From Tilletiaria anomala UBC 951 (taxonomy: Eukaryota; Basidiomycota; Exobasidiomycetes; Georgefischeriales; Tilletiariaceae), in assembly GCF_000711695.1 (NCBI RefSeq), contig NW_013546939.1, forward strand, positions 18,779-82,778: a DNA stretch of 64,000 nucleotides. The letters are read 5' to 3'. The position numbers and the translations under genes are program-made. Positions 55,416-64,000 of the stretch are shown piece after piece. The notes beneath the pieces were generated by a model. The model did no database searches, had not been told where the DNA came from, and saw only the letters and a program-made list of their open reading frames with translations. How positions within the stretch are numbered: position 1 is the stretch's first letter; each line of letters begins with the position of its first letter.

Positions 55416-56969
55416 ATGGCCATCGATATTGTCGCCTTGAAGCAGCGATACGCCGCAGCAGGTCAGGCGCACCTGTTCACCTTCTTCGACACCCTCTCCT
55501 CCGATGAGCAGTCAATATTCGCTGCCCAGCTCGCAGCACTGGATGTGGAGCGCGTTAATTCAGTTTATGCAAAAGCCGTCGAGGCAGATGCAGCAGCTGC
55601 AGCCATGGCATCCTCCAAGGCCGTGCTCGGGCCACCGCCAGCGGAGAGCACCATCAGCACCAGTGATGCCAGCGGCAAGGATGCACCGCTGGAACAGGAG
55701 CTGCGCATGATAGGACTCGAGGCAATTGCACAAGGACAGGTGGGCGTTCTGCTCATGGCTGGCGGCCAGGGAACACGGCTCGGCAGCTCGGCGCCGAAAG
55801 GTTGCTACGACATCGGGCTTCCAAGTCACAAAAGCCTGTTCCAGTTGCAAGCCGAGCGCATTCGCAGATTGCAGACACTGGCAGAAAAGGCTTTCAGCAA
55901 GGAAGAGGGAAGTGTGGTCATTCCATGGTACATTATGACGTCCGGTCCGACACGCAAGCCGACAGAGGAATTTTTCAAGGAGAGGAATCACTTTGGATTG
56001 GAGGCGAAGAATGTCATCTTTTTCGAACAAGGTGAGCGGGACGTGGTATTTCAGGCGCTTTCCACTTATTTACAAATGATATTTCTTTTTCCAGGCACCC
56101 TCCCTTGCCTGACACTGGACGGCAAAATCTTACTTGACACTAAGAGCTCTATTGCAACTGCACCAGATGGCAACGGCGGTCTGTACAAGGCGTTACGCGA
56201 CAAGCTGTACCCCGGCTCCTCCGAGACCGCAATCAATTCGCTTCAAACACGCGGCATCAAATATCTCCACTGCTACGGTGTCGACAACTGTCTTGTGCGC
56301 GTCGGGGATCCGATCTTCCTTGGCGCATGCATCAAACAAGGTGTCCAGGTCGGCGTCAAGGTCGTCACGAAGACCGATCCAGCTGAGAGCGTCGGCGTCG
56401 TTGCGCTTCGCGACGGCAAGTTCACCGTGATCGAATATTCCGAGCTGCCCAAGGAGCTGGCTGAAGCCAAGGACAAGAACCACCCGCAAGAGTTGGCGTT
56501 CCGCGCAGCGAACATCGTCAACCACTTTTACACGACTAGCTTCCTCGCCTTGGACGTTCCGGCCTTCGAAGCACAGATGGCGTTCCATGTCGCACGCAAA
56601 AAGATTCCCACGCTCGACATGCAGACAGGAGAGCGTATCAAGCCCACTTCGCCCAATGGCATGAAACTCGAGCTGTTCGTTTTTGACGTCTTCCCCTTTG
56701 TCGGCGAGGGAGGCTTGACTGTGCACGAGGTACCGCGCCAGGAAGAGTTTAGCCCATTGAAGAACGCGCCGGGGACAGGCACGGATGACCCACAGACATC
56801 ACGGCGCGACCTCCTTGCGCAGCAGCGCCGGTGGATCGAGAAGGCCGGCGCTGATGTGAGAGACGGTGCAGAGATCGAGTTGAGCCCGCTCGTGACGTAC
56901 ACGGGAGAGGGACTGGACGGGCTCAAAGGGAAGAGTTTCACGGAAAGCACGGTCGTCGATAGCATTTAG
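55416..56969 (+). CDS. UAP1: UDP-N-acetylglucosamine pyrophosphorylase
   Basis: It makes UDP-GlcNAc from GlcNAc-1-P and UTP in the cytosol, feeding chitin, GPI anchors and N-glycans. The start at 55416 (MAIDIVALKQRYAAAGQAHL) leads to the nucleotide-binding signature VGVLLMAGGQGTRLGSSAPK at about residues 110-130 (G-x-G-T-R-L-G-x4-P-K), with DIGLPSHKSLFQLQAERI behind it. Also present are PWYIMTSGPTRKPTEEFF, GNGGLYKAL, YLHCYGVDNCLVRVGDPIFL, VGVVALRDGKFTVIEYSEL and RAANIVNHFYTTSFL, all typical of UAP1/Qri1. The intron at 56032-56094 (63 nt, G|GTGAGC...TTCCAG|GC) is in frame and stop-free; removing it gives 496 aa and the expected FFEQGTLPCL. The ~500 aa length is usual for fungi. It converges on MEMO1. 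Confidence 0.96.
   Translation: MAIDIVALKQRYAAAGQAHLFTFFDTLSSDEQSIFAAQLAALDVERVNSVYAKAVEADAAAAAMASSKAVLGPPPAESTISTSDASGKDAPLEQELRMIGLEAIAQGQVGVLLMAGGQGTRLGSSAPKGCYDIGLPSHKSLFQLQAERIRRLQTLAEKAFSKEEGSVVIPWYIMTSGPTRKPTEEFFKERNHFGLEAKNVIFFEQGERDVVFQALSTYLQMIFLFPGTLPCLTLDGKILLDTKSSIATAPDGNGGLYKALRDKLYPGSSETAINSLQTRGIKYLHCYGVDNCLVRVGDPIFLGACIKQGVQVGVKVVTKTDPAESVGVVALRDGKFTVIEYSELPKELAEAKDKNHPQELAFRAANIVNHFYTTSFLALDVPAFEAQMAFHVARKKIPTLDMQTGERIKPTSPNGMKLELFVFDVFPFVGEGGLTVHEVPRQEEFSPLKNAPGTGTDDPQTSRRDLLAQQRRWIEKAGADVRDGAEIELSPLVTYTGEGLDGLKGKSFTESTVVDSI
56032..56094 (+). other. in-frame, stop-free intron in UAP1
   Basis: Donor GTGAGC and acceptor TTTTTCCAG bracket 63 nt without a stop. Read through, it would insert 21 residues (ERDVVFQALSTYLQMIFLFP and one more) between FFEQ and GTLPCL, inside a strand conserved in UAP1. 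Splicing is therefore favoured. Confidence 0.7.
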
Positions 56970-57207
56970 ACTCGCAGGCTCAACTTCAATGAGCATATGT
57001 CAGCAAATTGTTAGAAAATCATAACCCGGATATCCTCCCCTCACATATCATGCAACTTAAGGCAAACACGTCCTGTTGCGCTTCTCAGACCGGCCAGTGC
57101 GCTCGAGGCATATGCTTTAACATTCTTGATTCAAATGAGAAACTGCTACAACATATTGTCCATCACACTCGCTCTCTCATATCTGTCTACCGCTGACATG
57201 GCCCTCC

Positions 57208-58490
57208 TCACAGGAACCTTGCGAAAGCCGATGCGTACGAGACGCTGCTATCCCTAACATTATAGCATTTACTGCTCTGTTCATACCGCACGAACCTCAA
57301 TTCGCTCATCTGTCCCTGATCGCGTTCCAGCGCGGTGAGCGCCTGCAAGAGGACTCCAATGGGCTTGCAACCGCAGATGGTGTTCTTCGTTTCGTCCATG
57401 TATGCTCGAAACGCTTCTGCGGCTTGGGCGGTGCTCTTGCCAGCAGTGTTTGCTCGGCCCTCTGAGAAAACAGAATGGGGGTAGGACATGGCTGCCATGC
57501 CTTCCGCGTCCAAGTCGCGAATGCTCTCCCAAATTTGCGCCTCGCCTTCTCGCTCTGGAATTTTGGCGCTGCTGCTCTTGAGGCGCGCGGCGTGAGCAGT
57601 CGGGCTGGGTCGATAGTGCGTGTAATCGAAGCGCGTGCCCCAGTGGCAGAAATCGCTGCTAACGACAAAGAAGTTCTTTGGATTGGCCAAGTAAGGCGCC
57701 AACAGCTGCCCGTACAGCGCTTGCGATGCGTCCGATAGCCTACCAACGAGGATCGGAACTATCTTGATGTTTTTACCTTGGAACACTTTGCGCACATATG
57801 GTAGGTGCATCTCGATGCTGTGCTCGTCTTCGTCCGTGCGAATGTCCATGCGCGAGAATTTACCCGTTGCGGCTAGCTCTGCGTTAAGGTCTGCGTCGAT
57901 AGGCAAGCTGCCAATCGGCGTCGCATATTCACTGCAGGCGGACAATGCACAGTCGCGCAAAAAGACGTGATGCGACGGGCCGAGAATGAAGACCGTGTCT
58001 ATGTCACTGGCGTCAATGCACTTGTACGCCCAGGCAGCCGCTGGACCCGAGTAGCTGTAGCCTGCATGCGGAGCGACAACGGCACGGCAGGAACGGATGG
58101 GCAGGGTGAGGCAACTTGCTTGCACGACAGCGCTGGACAAACTGGACGGGTATACCACTTCTGCTGCTGATGCTATGCCGGTTGGATCGACTGCGGAGAG
58201 CCATTGGGTAAGGGAACGGTCGAGGACTTTGCCTAAAGTAAAAATTTCACAGCGAGCGATGAGGATTCAGTAAGTGTTTGACGGCTTCATCAAGAAGCTA
58301 CACACTCACCATCATCCGTGTACCATGAGCCGGCATGGCTGGCCGCACGACAGGACATGATTGTGATCGGCCCCTGCAGGTTACTTCGAAGACTTGTGGC
58401 CGCAAAGGTTGACTCCGTGAGCGAGGATTTCCAGACAGGATTACCTCGATACAGCTCGACAGCGAGGGGATGTGCTGTTTGGTTGGACAT
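57208..58490 (-). CDS. MEMO1: MEMO1 family protein
   Basis: Conserved eukaryotic/archaeal protein with a class III dioxygenase-like fold. Animal MEMO1 binds copper or iron and acts in redox and cell motility. Exon 1 starts at 58490 and carries SCRAASHAGSWYTDDGE, the N-terminal MEMO signature (REASHAGSWYT). After an intron ending near 58230, exon 2 continues VLDRSLTQWLSAVDPTG, RAVVAPHAGYSYSGPAAAWA (first metal His), TVFILGPSHHVFLRDCALSA (second), IGSLPIDADLNAEL, DEDEHSIEMHLPYVRKVFQG, IKIVPILVG, FFVVSSDFCHWGTRFDYTHY and ICGCKPIGVLLQALTAL (the metal-site Cys). All three conserved metal-site residues appear kept. Exon 2 carries a ~20-residue insertion with SSSAKIPEREGEAQ and another near GRANTAGK. 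Confidence 0.93.
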
Positions 58491-58965
58491 CTGAGCGCTA
58501 TGGTGAGGTCTGAGATGAAAGAGTTTGAACTAATGGATGAGTTGGCTGATGCGCCGCTGATAGCATTGGCGGCACCGCTGCATGTGGCTCGAGCGCGATG
58601 GTCCTTCCAGACTCCCTGTATTTACCCGCTCCTCACATTGATCACGATCCAAGGGATCTCGCCTCAATTCTCAATTCTCACATAAGCCATGGTACCAACC
58701 AATCGGCAGGAACAAACTGTCCAGTGGGCGTCGTGTCTCTCTCGCAAAGACGCGCAGGCTGTAGTGGAAAACCAGTCTTCAAGTCTCTATAAAGACACAG
58801 TCAGACGGCGCCCTCGTCCGCGAAGAGGCAAGAAAGTCGCCCCACAGAAAGTATGTAAACATTATACTGGCAAACCTCTATGATGTGATACAATCCCGGC
58901 CCTAAATCACGCATGCGTGACTGCCTTATCCCGAGGAGCAGTTTCGATGAGAGGTTCGAAAATGC
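58491..58965. other. intergenic spacer, no gene recognised
   Basis: 475 bp between the MEMO1 start and the CYP51 stop, both minus. The plus frame at 58689-58883 is basic and random-looking. It probably includes the MEMO1 promoter. Confidence 0.4.
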
Positions 58966-60816
58966 TCAAGCGCGGCTGGTGAGGACGATATTTGCCGGTG
59001 CTTTGGGCAGGACGACCATAGACTGTGGAGTGGCAGCAAGGAAGTTGCGCGGTCAGTATCTGTCGAATCCGTAACAAGCGGATTCATCCATAAGCACACA
59101 CCTGGTAGTCTGGGTCCGGAAACTTTGTCTCGAGCCGCCAGTCGAAGGTGCGCACAAAGTTGGCGACGATCGTGCCGAGCTGGAGGTATGCAAACTGCTC
59201 GCCGATGCACCTGTGCCTTCCGGCACCAAACGGCAAGTACGGACTGTTGGCTCCGCTGCTGACGACGCCCCAGCCGAAGTCGACTTTCTCGCCTTCTTCG
59301 GCGGCCTCGGCGCTGACGACGCCATCCTTGTCGAACCACCGGTATGGGTTAAACATTGCTGCTTCCTTCCACACGTTTGGGTCGTGCTGGCTGTAGATCG
59401 GCGCCGCGAGGACGTAGTGGCCCTTGGGGATAACGTACGAGCGGTTCTCGTTCGCGCCCTTGTGCGACAAGGGCGCGGCATAGCTCTGAGGAACCGGGAT
59501 CGCAGACTTGACTTTGCGCATGATGCTGTGGATAGGCGGGTGCAGGCGCAGCGTTTCCTTAATGACAGCGTCGAGGATTGGGACAGAGGACTTTTGGGTG
59601 TCGTAGTCCAAGCTGCGGAAGCCTCCGTTGCCGTCGCCGTAGACGCGTACCTGCTCGTCGTACAGATCATTGATAACGTCAGACCGCGAAGCCAAGCGAA
59701 GCAAGGCCCAGGCCCCCGTGGCGCTGGAAGTGTGTTGTCCGGCCATCAAAAGCGCAATCATCATGTGCGCTACTTCCGTGTCCGTGACCTTCCTTCCATC
59801 CTTGTAACTCTGGCTCATCAGCGCCGAGATCATGTCGCTCTCCTCCGACTCGCCTTGCTCTTTACGTTTGGCAATGATGCCCTTGTAAAAGTCCGACATC
59901 TTCTTTTGCGCCCTGTCGCGCTTGAAGTTGTTTGGAAGCGGGAGGTAGGGGATAACAAAGTTGATCGGGGTGAAACCGGAGTCGAGGTCGTGGTATAGGT
60001 CAGCAAAGCTTTTGTCGAGATTCTCGCGTACCTCCTTCCCTTGCAACGTGCGTGACGCGGTCAAAATGGTGATCTCGCTCATCGCCTTGAAAATGTCGAC
60101 TGTGACGCTTTTACCTGACTTGAGACCCTCGAACTGCGAGTCGGTGGCGACGAAGCTCGTGACCTCATCGGTGATCTGTGGCACGTACACGCGGAAGTTC
60201 TCGACAGACAGGCCAACCTTGACGAAGCGTTTCTGCTCCATGAAGACCGCATTTGGAACGTCGTAGACAACCTCCTTGCCAAAAACTGGAGTAGTCAAGT
60301 GCGTGTATGCCTCTTCAGCAGAGACTTGGGAGAGTTTGCCATTGAGCACAAGGTTAGAACCCTTCTGTCCGAGCGCAACAGTAACGTGACGACCGAGGAG
60401 GACAAATGTGAAGACGTCGCCGTACTGACAAGAGCACACATGGGAGGTTGTGAGCACGGCGGGAGTAGACCGACGTGGCAAGAGACTGGCCCACCTTTTC
60501 CTTGCAGTCCCTGAAGAAAGTGATCGGGTCAATGCCGTAGGTGACTGCACTGCCAATGATGGGGAAATAGTGGAAGACGACGGGCGGCCGTGACTTGTCT
60601 TTTGGCAGGAGCTTGGGGGTGGGGGGTTCGCATAGAAGTCGAGTCAGGCGACGAACAGGAAAGGTAATCATTCTGCCAACTACCCACCAGCTGCTGGGCG
60701 ACATTGAGGATTACCGCGACCAAGAGGGCCAAGACGGCGAGAACGGCGACTTGAGCCGACGTCGACAGGTGGCGCAGAGGCGAGGCCTCCAGGGCCGAGT
60801 GAAGAATAGAAGTCAT
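58966..60816 (-). CDS. ERG11: sterol 14-alpha-demethylase CYP51
   Basis: ER cytochrome P450 that removes the 14-alpha methyl of lanosterol or eburicol; the azole target. Exon 1 (60816, MTSILHSALEASP) encodes the membrane anchor AQVAVLAVLALLVAVILNVA and splices (GTGGGT...CCCAAG) to LLPKDKSRPPVVFHYFPIIG. Then GDVFTFVLLGRHVTVALG, VVYDVPNAVFMEQKRFVKVG (B-prime helix substrate contacts), IALLMAGQHTSSATGAW (I helix), KETLRLHPPIHSIMRKVKSA (ExxR) and PYLPFGAGRHRCIGEQFAYL (heme Cys). The last exon is SMVVLPKAPANIVLTSRA with the stop at 58966-58968. Introns lie near 60745-60615, between KEK and YGDVF, and after FPDPDYQ. The length (~550 aa) is usual. All P450 motifs are intact. It is divergent from NDUFA12. 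Confidence 0.96.
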
Positions 60817-61397
60817 GACAAAAGAACCGACCAGTCCCTAAGACGCTGTGAGGGCAACTTAGACGCCCAGCAGTCAGAGTCTTGACGATCCTGTCTGTTG
60901 ACGCCGTTGTCTTTCGCCAGCACCAGCAGCGAGTGAAGCATCAGGATGAAAGGAGGACGGGAGGTGAATGAATGGTTGATTCAAAATGAAAGGCTACTGG
61001 GCGTCGCGAAAGTGATTCCACTTCGTCTCCAGACAACTCCTGCAAAGGACTGCAGGCCACTTTGCTGAGCGTTCGCGCGCATGTCTCTTCTTGTCCAAAC
61101 AATTTTTGGCCCCAAAATGAGACCACTCGAGAGGCGCTACAGCTGCAAAGAGCTTGCGAAGAATCTCCGCGGATGAGTCGGCCGGCGCGTGTTTACAGGC
61201 GTGCTCGGCCAAAACACGTAAAGCCGGGCTCAAACAGCGAGTACAGGCTATCGAAGCCAAGGGCAAGCCTCCTCACTCTTTGCTCCATATGTACAGCATC
61301 TTGTTGGCCATCGGTTGCATTGCATTGCCTGCTAGTCGCCTTGAGCAGCAGTGACAGCAACGGCAACGGCAGCAGCAGCAGCAGCCAACAGCCAGTC
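60817..61397. promoter_or_regulatory. divergent promoter region of CYP51 and NDUFA12
   Basis: 581 bp separate the two start codons. In-frame upstream extension of NDUFA12 (61062-61397) contains Ser/Asn/Gly runs from CAG/AGC triplets just before the start; I treat it as leader. CYP51 genes are often under SREBP or Upc2 control, but I could not place a clear site. Confidence 0.4.
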
Positions 61398-62012
61398 ATG
61401 TCTCTCGCACGCCAACTACGCAACCTACGCCTGTCCGGCTGGCGGCAGGCCTACCGCGATCTCGCAGGTCTAGGCGATATCAAAGCCGGCACGCTCGTCG
61501 GCGTCGACCGCAACGGGAACCAGTACTTTGAGAACCTCAAGGATGAGATCCCGGGACGCCATAGATGGATCGACTATCATCAGCTGTACGACTCCAACGT
61601 CTCGCAGATTGACCCGGAGTGGCACTCATGGCTTCATCATATCCGCAAGGACCCGCCGGCCAAGGATGAGGCGATCCAGGAAGGGCGGCAGAGTTGGATC
61701 AAGGTGAGCATGAGCAGCAGATGCTGGCCAGCCCTGCCGCTTGGTAGGAATGTGTACTTGTGGTATCAGAGCAGCTAACAATTTCCCGTGGTCCTGATCC
61801 ATTTTCAATGTGAAGCCGTCGGTTGAGAATCTGACTGGCACTCCTGGCGCATTCAAGACATATTCGACAACAGCCCCAAAGATTGTGAGTGCAATCATTT
61901 CCATCTTTGAACAGAGAGATTCAGGTCTGAAGAGTAATCTCCACCTTCCTTGAATCATCGTACTCGTGGTATGCAGAACTCATGGCAGCCAAAAGTAGCG
62001 CCCCGAGCATGA
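61398..62012 (+). CDS. NDUFA12 (B17.2) accessory subunit of complex I
   Basis: Mitochondrial NADH dehydrogenase subunit. Three exons join in phase: 61398-61703, 61816-61884 and 61977-62012, giving 136 aa. The start is MSLARQLRNLRLSGWRQAYR (same frame continues upstream, but this Met gives the conserved length). Family landmarks are GDIKAGTLVGVDRNGNQYFE, RHRWIDYHQLYDSNVSQIDP and EWHSWLHHIRKDPP. Exon 2 gives ENLTGTPGAFKTYSTTAPKI, and exon 3 NSWQPKVAPRA, matching the fungal ending KIQxWEPKVxxR. Human NDUFA12 is 145 aa. Its presence shows the organism has respiratory complex I, unlike budding yeast. Confidence 0.94.
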
Positions 62013-62451
62013 GCATGGGCCGCATTGTTGAAGAGTCAATAATGATGCCAGTCAACGAACGCCTTTTGCTCGTACGGGCTTTTCCACAGCATACACATCC
62101 GCATGAAGCAATTGATTGCATGCATTTTCAAGCGCCTGTTGTGAAAGGACATGAAAACCTGCTCACGGCTACGTGGTCCCAGAACGTCCGTCGAGCATGG
62201 AGAGAAGTTGAGGCGAGCCGAACGCGGCGAATTAATAGACTACAGAAGTACGACCTTGGTGGGCAGAAACCCAAGCGTCGAACGCAAGCTTTGGATAATG
62301 AGCATGTCCATTAGGAACAACCCGTGACCATATGGGGGAGAAAGCGAAACTAGTGATGAGAGACTGCTTGGTATTCGTTAGGACGGGCGCGCACAGCTGC
62401 GATTGCGCAGGGAAGGTCGCGCCTTGCGGTGCATGCGCCGCTATGACTCCG
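62013..62451. other. convergent 3' region with an overlapping open frame
   Basis: 439 bp between the NDUFA12 stop and the next minus stop. A plus frame (61982-62314, 110 codons) begins inside NDUFA12 exon 3 in another frame. Its product is basic (RRAWREVEASRTRRINRLQK). It is most likely a chance frame in the 3' UTR; see findings. Confidence 0.4.
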
Positions 62452-64000
62452 TCACTGCAGACCCGGTAGCTCAGGGCTGTACTCATCCAGTCCCTCGTTG
62501 ATGCGTGGCGGCAAGTTGACGCGCACAGCGTTGCTCGACCCGTGAGTTGCCTGACTGGAGCTGATGCTCGGGCCGGACGTGTTCGTCGAGCTGGTCCGAA
62601 GGCTCTCCTCGGTCGTCGGCGCTGCACTGGGCATCGAATAGACGGAGGCCGTCGTCGTCGTCGGCGCGCCTTCCAAGTCGGCCTTGAGCGGGGTGCCGAG
62701 GCGGGGCATGGCGGTAGCCGCGCTTGACTGCGAGCACCCGCTTGTGGTTGACTTGCCGGTGCCGGCGGTAGCATTGCCCGTCGACGGCTCGAACGTTGTG
62801 ATACCGCTGAATGCCGTATCAGCAGAGGGAATGCCATGGCCACTGCCCTGTTCCTTTTCATCGCGCAGCACACCGCTGGCAGGGCCAGCAGCAGGAGCGT
62901 AGCGCGGGGGCGGTGCAAAGTCTGCGTCGCCAGCATCCGTGTCGAGTGAGCAGCGGGCAGCGCTGTGTGCGATCTGCTCGCGGTCGCGCTGCTGCTGGTG
63001 CGCACGCGCGGCAACGACGGCCTCGGCAGCGTTGGCGGGCATCTCTCCGTGCTCGAGATGGAACGGGATGCCGTCGAACACGCTCAGACCGCCGATCGAG
63101 CTGGCGGTGCTCTGCCGAACATCCTTGCCCGGACGGTGGTGGGGACCGGAGTTGTTGCGCGCGCGCACCGCGCGCCCGCTGACTGAAGGTGCGGCGCCGC
63201 CGGGCACGGTAGGCGCGGCAACCTCGGTAGCGTCGACCAAATCGCCGTCCTCGTCGAACCAGGAGGGGCGATTCGCGTCAAGGGCGGCGCTGCTCCCGCT
63301 GCGCGGGTCAATGAACGAGTGCAGCGGCAGGCCTTGCGCGTAATGGCTCCCGTCAAAAATCGGGATGCCAAACGATGCGGTGGTGGTGCCTGACCGGCCC
63401 ATGTCGGAACGCGAGAAGCCTGCTGTGGCAGCACGAGGGTTGCTGCTCGCCGCGCCGGAGCCCTGAACGACCATTGGGCCGGAGTTCTTGAGAGCGCGGG
63501 GTTCAGGTTCGTCCATGCTGGCGCGTACGGCGGCCTCGTCGTCGAATGGATCGGCGCCGCCGTGCGCGAGCTCAGACGAGGTGGGCGTCATGCCGCCCTG
63601 CTCGTCATCGTCGCCAACACTGCTGCCGGCGGTGGCAGCGTTGGAGTTGTACCGCTTGCTGCGGACTTTGCCCTTGCTGTTGCCGCTGAACGAGCGCACG
63701 AGCTCGGGCTTGCCGCCGTTGGCGACCTGCACCCGCTTGGCCGAGCCGGGTGTGAGGGGTGTGACGATCTTGCTGCTGAGGACGTAGTCCATCGAGACGC
63801 TCGAGCCGGACGACGCAAATGTGGCGGTGGAGAGATGACGGTGAGATGCGCCAGCCATTGCAGTGGAACCGGGGGCCGACGCGTACTGCGACGGCAAGGG
63901 CGGCATCGTGTCCACGTCGGGGACCTCGACGTCCGAGCCGTCGTGTGCGGCCTCAGAGCGTACCATGGTGCTCTCCGCGACGCTCTTGGCGTACGTGCTG
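62452..64000 (-). CDS. large disordered Ser/Ala-rich protein, 5' end outside window
   Basis: The minus frame ends with a TGA at 62452-62454 and is open to the right edge (upstream codons read STYAKSVAESTMVRSEAAHD), so the start lies beyond 64000. About 515 residues are visible, almost all low-complexity Ser, Ala, Gly, Asp, Pro. No folded domain or TM segment is present in this part. Short islands stand out: RSFSGNSKGKVRSKRYNSN (basic), PFDDEAAVRASMDEPEPRAL, ASFGIPIFDGSHYAQGLPLH, NRPSWFDEDGDLVD, GGLSVFDGIPFHLEHGEMPA, AFSGITTFEPSTG and the C-terminus LPPRINEGLDEYSPELPGLQ, with PPPRYAP as a possible PY-like motif. It is probably the cytoplasmic or regulatory tail of a larger protein. Function unknown. 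Confidence 0.7.
   Translation of the reverse strand, partial: STYAKSVAESTMVRSEAAHDGSDVEVPDVDTMPPLPSQYASAPGSTAMAGASHRHLSTATFASSGSSVSMDYVLSSKIVTPLTPGSAKRVQVANGGKPELVRSFSGNSKGKVRSKRYNSNAATAGSSVGDDDEQGGMTPTSSELAHGGADPFDDEAAVRASMDEPEPRALKNSGPMVVQGSGAASSNPRAATAGFSRSDMGRSGTTTASFGIPIFDGSHYAQGLPLHSFIDPRSGSSAALDANRPSWFDEDGDLVDATEVAAPTVPGGAAPSVSGRAVRARNNSGPHHRPGKDVRQSTASSIGGLSVFDGIPFHLEHGEMPANAAEAVVAARAHQQQRDREQIAHSAARCSLDTDAGDADFAPPPRYAPAAGPASGVLRDEKEQGSGHGIPSADTAFSGITTFEPSTGNATAGTGKSTTSGCSQSSAATAMPRLGTPLKADLEGAPTTTTASVYSMPSAAPTTEESLRTSSTNTSGPSISSSQATHGSSNAVRVNLPPRINEGLDEYSPELPGLQ

Noticed and set aside
62232-63014. 260-codon minus frame of Arg/Pro/Ala composition
   Set aside because: It is a shifted reading of the disordered right-edge protein. 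Its Arg-rich content is the usual artefact of GC-rich alternate frames.

Overview
The window is nuclear DNA of a fungus, most probably a basidiomycete and possibly an Ustilaginomycotina-like yeast or smut relative. The lineage is inferred from gene content, not proven. The evidence is dense genes on both strands, short GT-AG introns (mostly 50-130 nt), a fungal CYP51, a VTC1-type DUF202 protein, a Rae1/Gle2 homologue, a basidiomycete-style CxxC protein at the left edge, and an animal/basidiomycete-type set (MEMO1, WDR89, FRA10AC1, NDUFA12, FAM210/DUF1279) that budding yeast largely lacks. I see no operons, CRISPR arrays, plasmid functions or transposons.

Layout. 0-10 kb: a CxxC protein cut by the window edge; a poorly resolved spliced membrane protein (-); SAGA deubiquitinase Ubp8 (-); a putative GPI-anchored Cys-containing protein (+). 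10-14 kb: a complete six-exon RasGAP of the Sar1/Gap1 class with the arginine finger kept (+). 14-20 kb: two unresolved minus-strand loci whose exon structure I could not settle. 20-31 kb: a VTC1-like protein (+), a mitochondrial DUF1279 protein (+), a secreted alginate-lyase-fold enzyme (-) and a single-exon Ash2/Bre2 COMPASS subunit with a long Q/H-rich tail (-).

31-44 kb: Rai1/DXO decapping nuclease (+) converging on Brr6/Brl1 (-) with only 22 bp between stop codons; a small conserved-looking exon (-); Ctf8 (-) divergent from a Rad51-paralogue ATPase (+); WDR89 (+) converging on FRA10AC1 (-); a four-TM MARVEL-like protein (-). 44-64 kb: Msc7-type membrane aldehyde dehydrogenase (+) converging on Rae1 (-); the Pol zeta catalytic subunit Rev3 (-); UAP1 (+) converging on MEMO1 (-); CYP51 (-) divergent from NDUFA12 (+); and a disordered protein cut by the right edge (-).

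Most genes are unrelated housekeeping functions. A loose theme is chromosome maintenance: Ctf8 (Ctf18-RFC), the Rad51 paralogue, Rev3, and the chromatin factors Ubp8 and Ash2/Bre2. Ctf8 and the Rad51 paralogue start 386 bp apart and may share a promoter. UAP1 (chitin/GPI precursor), CYP51 (ergosterol) and the RasGAP are ordinary cell-surface and signalling genes. I found no convincing new multi-gene system. The points most worth checking are the Ctf8/Rad51-paralogue pair, stop-free introns whose length is a multiple of three in REV3 and UAP1, the repeated short motif in the right-edge protein, and the unresolved loci at 14-19 kb and near 36 kb.
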